Assembly (NCBI GenBank): GCA_013811975.1
Contig: JACCUF010000197.1
Location: 1 to 5,887, forward strand
Direction: 5' to 3'
DNA length: 5,887 bases
Source of the DNA: Geodermatophilaceae bacterium
GTDB lineage: Bacteria > Actinomycetota > Actinomycetes > Mycobacteriales > Geodermatophilaceae
The translations under genes and the position numbers were made by a program. Positions 1 to 5,887 of this stretch are shown here, in pieces (within the stretch, counting starts at the first letter, position 1; every line of letters begins with the position of its first letter). The notes beneath the pieces are model-generated. The model was not told where the DNA came from and ran no database searches. It saw nothing but the letters and a program-made list of their open reading frames with translations.

Positions 1-32
1 TGCCCACCCGCGAGACCGGGTCGGCCGCTCTC

Positions 33-38
33 TAATCT
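33..38 (+). promoter_or_regulatory. Weak candidate -10 element upstream of glgX
   Basis: The hexamer TAATCT fits the loose TANNNT pattern of actinobacterial -10 boxes. It lies about 40 bases before the glgX start, in the only non-coding stretch of the window. No convincing TTGACA-like -35 is visible at the expected spacing, so this is a suggestion only. The 77-base leader shows no riboswitch-like structure. It could also hold the tail of an upstream gene, since TAA at 33-35 and TGA at 38-40 would each end a short open frame entering from the left edge. Confidence 0.2.
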
Positions 39-62
39 GAGGGCTTGTCGACGGGCCAGCGG

Positions 63-68
63 TAGGAG
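63..68 (+). promoter_or_regulatory. Shine-Dalgarno site of glgX
   Basis: TAGGAG lies 9 bases before the GTG at 78-80, a good match to the anti-SD sequence at normal spacing. An in-frame TAA at 75-77 directly precedes the GTG, so the reading frame cannot begin further upstream. Together these fix the start of glgX at GTG 78. Confidence 0.75.
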
Positions 69-77
69 CACACGTAA

Positions 78-2186
78 GTGACTGAGATCGACGCTTGGCC
101 GGGTCGGCCGTACCCGTTAGGTGCCACCTATGACGGAACGGGGACCAATTTCTCGGTCTTCTCCGAGGTTGCCGAGCGGGTCGAGCTGTGCCTCTTCGAT
201 GCCGACGGAGCCGAGCGGAGGGTCGAACTCACCGAGGTGGACGCCTTCTGCTGGCACGCCTACCTCCCGCGGGTCGGTCAGGGCCAGCGGTACGGGTTCC
301 GCGTGCACGGTCCATGGGCACCTGAACAGGGCCAACGGTGTGACCCCAACAAGCTGCTCATCGACCCTTACGCGAAGGCCCTCGAAGGCAACGTCGACTG
401 GGACAACGCCTGCTACACCTACGACTTCGCTGACCCGGACACCCGCAACGCCGCGGACAGTGCGCCGCATGTCCCCAAAGCCGTGGTGGTCAGCCCCTTC
501 TTCGACTGGGGTGCCGACCGCGCGCCGGATGTGTCGTTGCACGACTCGGTGATCTACGAGGTCCACGTCAAAGGCTTCACCCAGACTCACCCGGAAATCC
601 CCGAGCTCGAGCGAGGCACCTACGCCGGCTTGGCCCACCCCGTCGCGATCGCGTACCTGAAATCCCTTGGCGTGACTGCTGTGGAGCTTCTCCCGGTCCA
701 CCAGTTCGTCCATGACTCGCATCTGATCGAGCGAGGTCTGCGCAACTACTGGGGCTACAACTCGATCGGCTTCTTCGCCCCGCACAACGAGTACAGCTCG
801 GCCGGGGAGGACGGCTCCCAGGTCGCGGAGTTCAAGTCAATGGTGCGAGCCCTGCATGAGGCCGGCATCGAGGTCATCCTGGACGTGGTCTACAACCACA
901 CGGCCGAGGGCAATCACAAGGGCCCGATGCTGTCCTTCCGCGGAATCGACAATCGGGCCTACTACCGGTTGGTTCCCGACGACAAGGTCTTCTACTACGA
1001 CACGACCGGCACCGGAAACAGCCTGAACATGGCCCACCCGCACTCCCTCCAGCTGATCATGGACTCGCTGCGCTACTGGGTGACCGAGATGCACGTCGAC
1101 GGCTTCCGGTTCGACCTCGCCGCCACTCTGGCTCGGCAGTTCCACGAGGTGGACAAGCTGTCGGCGTTCTTCGACCTGGTGCAGCAGGATCCGGTGATCA
1201 GCCAGGTCAAGCTGATTGCCGAGCCTTGGGACGTGGGTGAGGGCGGTTACCAGGTAGGCAACTTCCCACCGCAGTGGTCGGAATGGAACGGTCGTTACCG
1301 CGACACGATGCGCGACGTGTGGCGGGGGGAACCCGCTGTGATCGGCGAGCTCGCCTCACGGTTGACCGGGAGTTCGGATCTCTATCAAGCGGATTCGCGT
1401 CGTCCCTCGGCCAGCGTCAACTTCATCACCGCCCACGACGGGTTCACGTTGGCCGACCTCGTGTCGTACAACGAGAAGCACAATGAGGCAAACGGTGAGG
1501 ACAGCAAGGACGGCGAGAACCACAACCGCTCGTGGAATTGCGGGGTCGAAGGACCGACGGAGGACCCCGGAGTGCTGGTTCTGCGTGCCCGTCAGCAGCG
1601 CAACCTGCTCGCCACGCTGATGCTTTCTCAAGGCGTGCCGATGCTGGTCAGTGGCGACGAGGTCGGCCGAACCCAGGGCGGCAACAACAATGCCTACTGC
1701 CAGGACAACGAGATCTCGTGGTACGACTGGGAGAACCCCGACTCCGAGCTGCTCGATTTCACGACAAAGCTGATCGCGCTGCGCCGCCAGCACCAAGTGT
1801 TCTGCCGACGCCGATGGTTCCAGGGCCGTCCGCTGCGGGGCACCGCCGACATCTTGTGGCTGCACCCGGATGGCACGGAGATGACCGAGCACGACTGGAA
1901 CGCCCCCGAGGTTTCGGTCGGGCTGTTCCTCAACGGCGAGGCCATCACCAGTCCTGGCCTGCGCGGTGAGCGGGTCGTTGATCGGTCCTTTCTGCTGCTG
2001 ATCAACCCCTCGGCCGATCCCCGGAAGTGGACGATCAGCGGCTCGTGGGGTCAGGACTGGGAGTGCGTGCTGGATACCGCATACACCGCCGAACGCCCGG
2101 CCGACGATGCCCCCGTACGAGGGGACCTCGTTGTCACCGACCGGTCGGTCGTGCTGCTGCGCCGCATTGAACCCGACGACGCCTGA
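78..2186 (+). CDS. glgX: Glycogen debranching enzyme GlgX/TreX (GH13 isoamylase type)
   Basis: This cytoplasmic enzyme hydrolyses alpha-1,6 branch points of glycogen and feeds linear malto-oligosaccharides to TreY. The 702-residue product has the usual length for the family. An N-terminal CBM48/isoamylase-type beta domain (about 10-120) includes PLGATYDGTGTNFSVFS and the CDPNKLLIDPYAKA stretch. The GH13 barrel follows. Region I is DVVYNH (269-274). Region II is DGFRFDLA with the expected nucleophile D346. Region III is LIAEPWD with the acid/base E382. Region IV is TAHDGF with the transition-state stabiliser D454. Other isoamylase/GlgX hallmarks are NYWGYNSIGFFAPH (223-236), VGNFPPQWSEWN (393-404) and GDEVGRTQGGNNNAYCQDN (526-544). 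A C-terminal beta domain ends at 702. No signal peptide is seen. All catalytic residues are present, so it should be active. GTG start with a good SD. First gene of the operon; treY begins 7 bases after its stop. The name treX is equally used for this context. Confidence 0.96.
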   Translation: MTEIDAWPGRPYPLGATYDGTGTNFSVFSEVAERVELCLFDADGAERRVELTEVDAFCWHAYLPRVGQGQRYGFRVHGPWAPEQGQRCDPNKLLIDPYAKALEGNVDWDNACYTYDFADPDTRNAADSAPHVPKAVVVSPFFDWGADRAPDVSLHDSVIYEVHVKGFTQTHPEIPELERGTYAGLAHPVAIAYLKSLGVTAVELLPVHQFVHDSHLIERGLRNYWGYNSIGFFAPHNEYSSAGEDGSQVAEFKSMVRALHEAGIEVILDVVYNHTAEGNHKGPMLSFRGIDNRAYYRLVPDDKVFYYDTTGTGNSLNMAHPHSLQLIMDSLRYWVTEMHVDGFRFDLAATLARQFHEVDKLSAFFDLVQQDPVISQVKLIAEPWDVGEGGYQVGNFPPQWSEWNGRYRDTMRDVWRGEPAVIGELASRLTGSSDLYQADSRRPSASVNFITAHDGFTLADLVSYNEKHNEANGEDSKDGENHNRSWNCGVEGPTEDPGVLVLRARQQRNLLATLMLSQGVPMLVSGDEVGRTQGGNNNAYCQDNEISWYDWENPDSELLDFTTKLIALRRQHQVFCRRRWFQGRPLRGTADILWLHPDGTEMTEHDWNAPEVSVGLFLNGEAITSPGLRGERVVDRSFLLLINPSADPRKWTISGSWGQDWECVLDTAYTAERPADDAPVRGDLVVTDRSVVLLRRIEPDDA

Positions 2187-2188
2187 GG
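2185..2188 (+). promoter_or_regulatory. Shine-Dalgarno site of treY
   Basis: GAGG overlaps the last two bases of the glgX TGA stop and sits 5 bases before ATG 2194. This placement supports the 2194 start and suggests translational coupling, with ribosomes ending glgX re-initiating at treY. Confidence 0.7.
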
Positions 2189-2193
2189 TCACG

Positions 2194-4926
2194 ATGCCCC
2201 GAGCGCCGCTGTCGACTTATCGGTTGCAGCTGAACCCGGAGTTCGATTTCGACGATGCAGCGGAGATCGTGGACTATCTAGCCGACCTCGGGGTCTCGCA
2301 CGTATACCTCTCGCCGATCCTGCAGGCGGCCCCCGGTTCCACGCATGGGTACGACGTCGTCGACCCTTCACGGCCGAGCGAGGACCTGGGCGGAGTCGAG
2401 GGGTACGCCCGGCTGACCGCGGCCATCACAGCTGCTGGCCTGAAGCAGGTACTCGACATCGTTCCCAACCATATGGCGATCACCGGCCCCGAGAATCGTT
2501 GGTGGTGGGATGTTCTGGAGAACGGGCCATCCTCGATGTGGGCGGCGCATTTCGACATCACCTGGGATCCGCCGGAAGCCAAGTTGCGCAACACACTCCT
2601 GATGCCGATTTTGGGCGACCACTACGGTCGGGTGCTCGACCGAGGCGAAATCACCGTCCTGCGTGACGGTGCGGTCTTCTCGATCCGATACTTCGACCGC
2701 CGCCTGCCGGTCTCACCGCGGACGCTGGAGACGGTTCTGGGCTCGGCGGCCGAGGCGACTGGGGATGACGACCTCGCCTTCATCGGCGCGGCCTACCGGC
2801 GACTGCCCGCAGCCACCCGGACCGATCTGGCCGGCATGGCGGAACGAAAGCGGGATGCCGGCGTGCTCCGAGAGCAACTACGCCGGCTCTTGGAGGAGCG
2901 TCCTGCGCTCTGCGTCGCGGTGGACGAGTCCCTCGCCACGCTCAACGCCGACGCAGACGCACTCGACGCATTTCTCGAGATCCAAAATCACCGAATTGCA
3001 TTCTGGCGTACGGCCGGTCGCGATCTGGGCTACCGACGGTTCTTCGATATCGACACCCTGGTTGGGCTCCGGGTCGAGGATCCTGAGGTGTTCGACGACA
3101 CCCACGGACAAATACTTGCCTGGGTGCGCGAAGGCGTCGTGGACGGGCTCCGAGTCGATCACCCCGACGGCCTGCGTGATCCGGAGGGCTACGTCTGTCG
3201 CCTGAGTGAGGCCACCGGCGGCGTATGGACGGTCATGGAGAAAATCCTTGAACACGGCGAGCACCTCCCCGAGTCGTGGCCGGTCGCGGGCACGACCGGG
3301 TACGACCGGCTCACAGCCATCGGCGGCCTGTTCATCGACCCGGCCGCGGAGCAGGCGATGACTTCGGCCTACGGTGAACTTACCGGTGCTGTAACCGATT
3401 TCGCTGCCGTACAACAAGAGGCCAAGCAGTGGGCCGTACGTGAACTTCTCGCTGCCGATGTGAATCGCCTCTCCGACCTACTCGCATCACTGTGTGAGGG
3501 ACGTCGGCATCAGCGTGACCGCACTCGTCACGAACTGCACGATGCGCTCGAGGAGTTGCTGGCCGCCTTCACGGTCTATCGCACCTACGTCCGGGCCGAG
3601 GCCGGGGTCGTACGTCCCTCCGACGTTCGTCATGTCGAGGCGGCCTGCGCGGCGGTCGTCGAGCGACGTCCGGACATCGATCCCGACGTGCTCGAGTTCT
3701 TGGCCGACCTTTTGCTGCTGCGGCTGCCTGGATCGACGGCGGCCGAGCAGGAATGGGTGATGCGCTTCCAACAACTCACCGGGCCGGCGATGGCCAAGGG
3801 TGTCGAGGACACCACCTTCTACCGGTATACCCGGCTGCTCGCGCTCAACGAGGTCGGCGGTGATCCGGGACGTTTCGGGGGGAGCGTCGCGGACTTTCAC
3901 GCGGCGAACGTCGCCGCCCAGCAATCGTGGCCCGAGACGATGACGAGTCTGTCCACCCATGACACCAAGCGCGCCGCGGACGTACGGGCTCGGCTTTGTC
4001 TGCTCTCAGAGATCCCGCAGGAATGGGCTGCGGCCTGCGGACACTGGATGAGCGATTCGGCGGCGCACTGGCCCGGGGGTGACCCGGACCGGCACACCCA
4101 ACACCTACTCCTGCAGACCCTGGTCGGGGCCTGGCCGGTGTCGGTCTCGCGGGCGACGGAGTACCTGGCCAAGGCGACCAAGGAAGCCAAGCTGCACACG
4201 ACCTGGACCGAGCCGAATCGGGCCTACGACGAGGCTCGGGACTCCTACGCGGCAGGCGTTCTCGGGGACCATGCCTTGGTCGCTGCAATCGAGGGGTTCG
4301 TCGCCGGGCTGGTGGAGCCGGGCCGAGTGAACGCGCTGGCCCAGGCCCTTTTGCAGCTCACGGTGCCAGGCGTACCGGACACCTATCAGGGCACCGAACT
4401 GTGGGATCTGAGTTTGGTCGACCCTGACAACCGGCGACCGGTGGACTTCGACCTGCGCCGCAACTTGCTGGGTGAGGTCGGCGGACTCTCTCCGGAGGCG
4501 TTGTTGGCGCGAACGGACGAGGGTTTGCCGAAGTTGCGGGTCGTACGCGAGGCGCTGCAACTACGTCGTCGCCGCCCAGAGCTGTTCGGTGCAGGTCCCG
4601 CCGGTGCGTACGAAGCTTTGGTGTTCTCCGGTGACATGGCCGAGCACGGTGTCGGCTTCACGCGCGGTGGCTCGGTTGCGGTGATCACGCCCCGACTCGT
4701 CATGCGCCTTTGCCTACCTGGTGCGCCAACACGCCGCGTCGACGCCCGGAGTGTTCCGGCGCCAGGTAGGCAAAGCCCGGCCTGGGGCGACACGTCGATG
4801 GCCATCCCGGTGGGCTCCTGGACCGATCTGCTGACCGGGGTTGTCTGGGACGGTGGCGAGATTCAGGTCGGTGAGCTGCTGGCCGGCTTCCCAGTGGCTC
4901 TGCTCGAGCGCAGTCCGGACGTCTGA
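2194..4926 (+). CDS. treY: Maltooligosyl-trehalose synthase TreY, long form, with an in-frame palindromic insert
   Basis: TreY isomerises the reducing-end alpha-1,4 bond of malto-oligosaccharides to alpha,alpha-1,1. The product is 910 residues. The start is ATG 2194: the protein then opens with the family's STYRLQL motif (7-13), and an SD precedes it. The open frame extends 29 codons upstream to 2107, but that stretch overlaps glgX and looks unrelated to TreY. Motifs: VYLSPILQAAPGSTHGYDVVDP (37-58); region I DIVPNH (88-93); region II DGLRVDHPDGL with nucleophile D322; region III VMEKIL with E349; region IV STHDTKR with D590; LNEVGGDPGRFG (551-562); VPGVPDTYQGTELWD (724-738); SLVDPDNRRPVDF (740-752). 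All catalytic residues are present. It is about 140 residues longer than several actinobacterial homologues. Much of the excess is a helix-rich segment at about 172-270, resembling the long TreY of other phyla. About 23 more residues (839-861) come from the 68-bp palindrome. The gene ends 2 bases before treZ. Confidence 0.96.
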   Translation: MPRAPLSTYRLQLNPEFDFDDAAEIVDYLADLGVSHVYLSPILQAAPGSTHGYDVVDPSRPSEDLGGVEGYARLTAAITAAGLKQVLDIVPNHMAITGPENRWWWDVLENGPSSMWAAHFDITWDPPEAKLRNTLLMPILGDHYGRVLDRGEITVLRDGAVFSIRYFDRRLPVSPRTLETVLGSAAEATGDDDLAFIGAAYRRLPAATRTDLAGMAERKRDAGVLREQLRRLLEERPALCVAVDESLATLNADADALDAFLEIQNHRIAFWRTAGRDLGYRRFFDIDTLVGLRVEDPEVFDDTHGQILAWVREGVVDGLRVDHPDGLRDPEGYVCRLSEATGGVWTVMEKILEHGEHLPESWPVAGTTGYDRLTAIGGLFIDPAAEQAMTSAYGELTGAVTDFAAVQQEAKQWAVRELLAADVNRLSDLLASLCEGRRHQRDRTRHELHDALEELLAAFTVYRTYVRAEAGVVRPSDVRHVEAACAAVVERRPDIDPDVLEFLADLLLLRLPGSTAAEQEWVMRFQQLTGPAMAKGVEDTTFYRYTRLLALNEVGGDPGRFGGSVADFHAANVAAQQSWPETMTSLSTHDTKRAADVRARLCLLSEIPQEWAAACGHWMSDSAAHWPGGDPDRHTQHLLLQTLVGAWPVSVSRATEYLAKATKEAKLHTTWTEPNRAYDEARDSYAAGVLGDHALVAAIEGFVAGLVEPGRVNALAQALLQLTVPGVPDTYQGTELWDLSLVDPDNRRPVDFDLRRNLLGEVGGLSPEALLARTDEGLPKLRVVREALQLRRRRPELFGAGPAGAYEALVFSGDMAEHGVGFTRGGSVAVITPRLVMRLCLPGAPTRRVDARSVPAPGRQSPAWGDTSMAIPVGSWTDLLTGVVWDGGEIQVGELLAGFPVALLERSPDV
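4708..4775 (+). repeat. 68-bp near-palindrome, probable small mobile palindromic element inserted in frame in treY
   Basis: The outer arms CTTTGCCTACCTGG (4708-4721) and CCAGGTAGGCAAAG (4762-4775) are perfect 14-bp reverse complements. Pairing continues inward as one G-T wobble, 2 pairs (4723-4724 with 4759-4760), a 3x3 internal loop, 5 pairs (4728-4732 with 4751-4755), a mismatch, 3 pairs (4734-4736 with 4747-4749) and a two-base bulge near the palindromic centre CGTCGACG (4737-4744). In treY it encodes residues 839-861, with codons such as CTA, ACA, AGT and AGG that look less favoured than in the surrounding gene. Homologous TreY proteins, as I recall them, pass directly from the PRL..RL strand to a WGDT-like segment, so about 69 bases look inserted. 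No target duplication is evident. It is not a Rho-independent terminator, because it has no T-tract and lies inside a coding region. The element family is not recognised. Confidence 0.8.
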
Positions 4927-4928
4927 CA

Positions 4929-5887
4929 TTGGAGTTCTCGGTGTGGGCACCAAGGGCCGAGGTGTCCGTCGAGGTGCTCGTCGCGGGTGACCGGACGCCG
5001 CTGATCCTCGAAGAGCGCGGCCGCTGGACGGCTGACGTCGTGGCCCTGTCAGCCGGCGTGGACTACTCTCTGTCAATCGACGGTGGCCGGCCGCGGCCCG
5101 ATCCCCGCTCGGCCCACCAACCGGCCGGAGTCGACGGGCCGTCGCGGGTCGTGGACCACGGATCCTTCGAGTGGACGGACGCCGGCTGGGGTGGGATCGA
5201 GTTGTCCCGCACAGTGTTGTACGAGCTGCACGTCGGGACGTTCTCCGAGGCCGGGACCTTTCGTGGTGTCATCGACCACCTCGATCATCTTGTCTCCCTC
5301 GGTGTGGACGCGATTGAGCTGATGCCGGTCGTCGAATTCTCCGGCGCACGTGGCTGGGGCTACGACTGCGTCGATCTGTGGGCGCCGCATTCTGCCTACG
5401 GCGGTCCTGAAGGACTGAAGGAACTCGTCAACGCATGTCACGCAAGGGGTTTGGGCGTCGTAGTCGACGTTGTCTACAACCACCTCGGTCCGGCAGGCAA
5501 CTTCCTGGACGAGTTCGGCCCTTACTTTGACGACCGGCACCACACCAACTGGGGCCAGGGCATCAACGTGGACGGCCCGGGCAGCGACGAGGTACGCGCG
5601 TTCATCGTGGAGAACGCATTGATGTGGCTGCGCGACTACCACGTGGACGGGCTTCGGCTGGATGCCGTGCATGCCATCGTCGACGAGTCCGCTGTGCATG
5701 TTCTCGAACAGCTCAGTTCAGCCGTGGATGAGCTGTCGTCGGCCCGCGGACTGCCGTTGTGGTTGATCGCCGAGTCCGACCTCAACGCTCCGCGCTTCGT
5801 CCGCGCGCCTCATGAGGGTGGGTACGGACTGGCCGCGTCGTGGGCTGATGAATGGCACCACGCATTGCACGCGGTGCTGACCGGGGA
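4929..5887 (+). CDS. treZ: Maltooligosyl-trehalose trehalohydrolase TreZ, 5' part (cut by window end)
   Basis: TreZ hydrolyses the alpha-1,4 bond next to the terminal trehalose unit of maltooligosyl-trehalose and releases free trehalose. About 319 codons are visible of a family length near 580, with the frame open to the window edge. A short N-terminal beta domain (about 1-90) begins EFSVWAPRAEVSVEV and includes PDPRSAHQPAGVDGPSRVV. The barrel starts at TVLYELHVGTFSEAGTF (95-111), followed by IELMPVVEFSGARGWGYD (129-146). Region I is DVVYNHLGPAGN (180-191). Region II is GLRLDAVHAI with nucleophile D245. Region III is LIAESDLN with the acid/base E282. The TreZ-typical WADEWHHALHAVLTG (305-319) closes the visible part. 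The third catalytic Asp and the C-terminal domain lie beyond the window. I chose TTG 4929, 2 bases after the treY stop, from homology; no in-frame ATG/GTG/TTG was found in the 45 or so bases upstream. GTG 4941 is the alternative. Last visible gene of the operon. Confidence 0.93.
   Translation, partial: MEFSVWAPRAEVSVEVLVAGDRTPLILEERGRWTADVVALSAGVDYSLSIDGGRPRPDPRSAHQPAGVDGPSRVVDHGSFEWTDAGWGGIELSRTVLYELHVGTFSEAGTFRGVIDHLDHLVSLGVDAIELMPVVEFSGARGWGYDCVDLWAPHSAYGGPEGLKELVNACHARGLGVVVDVVYNHLGPAGNFLDEFGPYFDDRHHTNWGQGINVDGPGSDEVRAFIVENALMWLRDYHVDGLRLDAVHAIVDESAVHVLEQLSSAVDELSSARGLPLWLIAESDLNAPRFVRAPHEGGYGLAASWADEWHHALHAVLTG
4931..4934 (+). promoter_or_regulatory. SD-like GGAG that makes the treZ start ambiguous
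   Basis: GGAG overlaps the putative TTG start codon (4929-4931) and lies 6 bases before an in-frame GTG (4941-4943). It would serve that GTG well. The TTG has only a weak CCGGA (4915-4919) in front of it. Homology favours the TTG, because the residues EFSVWAP form the first strand expected in TreZ; the GTG start would lose four of these residues. Confidence 0.4.

Noticed and set aside
1..40. End of an upstream gene
   Set aside because: Short open frames ending at TAA 33-35 or TGA 38-40 are too short to judge, and the residues show no recognisable family.
100..116. Small hairpin CGGGT/ACCCG just inside glgX
   Set aside because: Five base pairs with a 7-base loop in G+C-rich coding DNA is unremarkable on its own.
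117..785. Long minus-strand open frame opposite glgX (222 codons)
   Set aside because: It lies antisense to a fully conserved GH13 gene, has no recognisable domain, and is expected as a shadow in high-G+C DNA.
1250..1261. A second copy of the arm sequence CCAGGTAGGCAA inside glgX
   Set aside because: It encodes part of the conserved YQVGN motif of GlgX, has no inverted partner nearby and no insert in the protein, so it is most likely a chance match to the palindrome arm.
1356..2192. Long minus-strand open frame opposite the 3' half of glgX (278 codons)
   Set aside because: It is an antisense shadow with low-complexity Val/Gly/Arg/Gln composition and no domain signature; its start sits at the glgX-treY junction without a convincing promoter.
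2107..2193. Upstream extension of treY by 29 codons from ATG 2107
   Set aside because: It lies inside glgX, encodes a Cys/Thr/Pro-rich stretch unlike any TreY N-terminus, and the SD plus STYRLQL motif place the start at 2194.
4708..4775. Rho-independent terminator interpretation of the palindrome
   Set aside because: No T-run follows either arm, the stem has internal loops, and it lies within an open coding sequence that continues for 151 bases.

Overview
The window carries a compact, co-directional trehalose-from-glycogen gene cluster on the + strand: glgX/treX (78-2186), treY (2194-4926) and the first ~319 codons of treZ (4929 to the window end). All three encode GH13-family proteins, and each can be identified from its catalytic motifs. 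The order treX-treY-treZ matches the mycobacterial arrangement. Together with high-G+C DNA, strong G/C third positions and GTG/TTG starts, this points to a member of the Actinomycetota. The genus cannot be fixed from the sequence.

Layout: bases 1-77 are a short non-coding leader with a weak -10-like hexamer and a clear Shine-Dalgarno before the GTG start of glgX. glgX and treY are 7 nt apart, and treY and treZ only 2 nt apart, so one polycistronic mRNA with coupled translation is likely. The window ends inside treZ, before its third catalytic residue and C-terminal domain. No RNA genes, CRISPR arrays, transposases or intergenic stretches above 100 bases were seen.

Pathway: TreX/GlgX removes alpha-1,6 branches from glycogen and releases linear malto-oligosaccharides. 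TreY turns the reducing-end alpha-1,4 bond into an alpha,alpha-1,1 bond, giving maltooligosyl-trehalose. TreZ cleaves off free trehalose and leaves a shortened oligosaccharide that can re-enter the cycle.

The unexpected item is a 68-bp near-palindrome at 4708-4775 inside treY. It has 14-bp perfect outer arms and is centred on GTCGAC. It encodes about 23 extra, Pro/Arg-rich residues in the C-terminal beta domain, at a point where related TreY proteins appear to run straight through. It is in frame with treY and open in four of the six frames across the palindrome. It looks like a small palindromic element inserted in frame into a coding gene, comparable in style to the Rickettsia palindromic elements. 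I do not recognise the family. A second oddity is that TreY is the long form (~910 aa against ~765-775 in several well-known actinobacterial enzymes), with an extra helix-rich segment inside the catalytic region.
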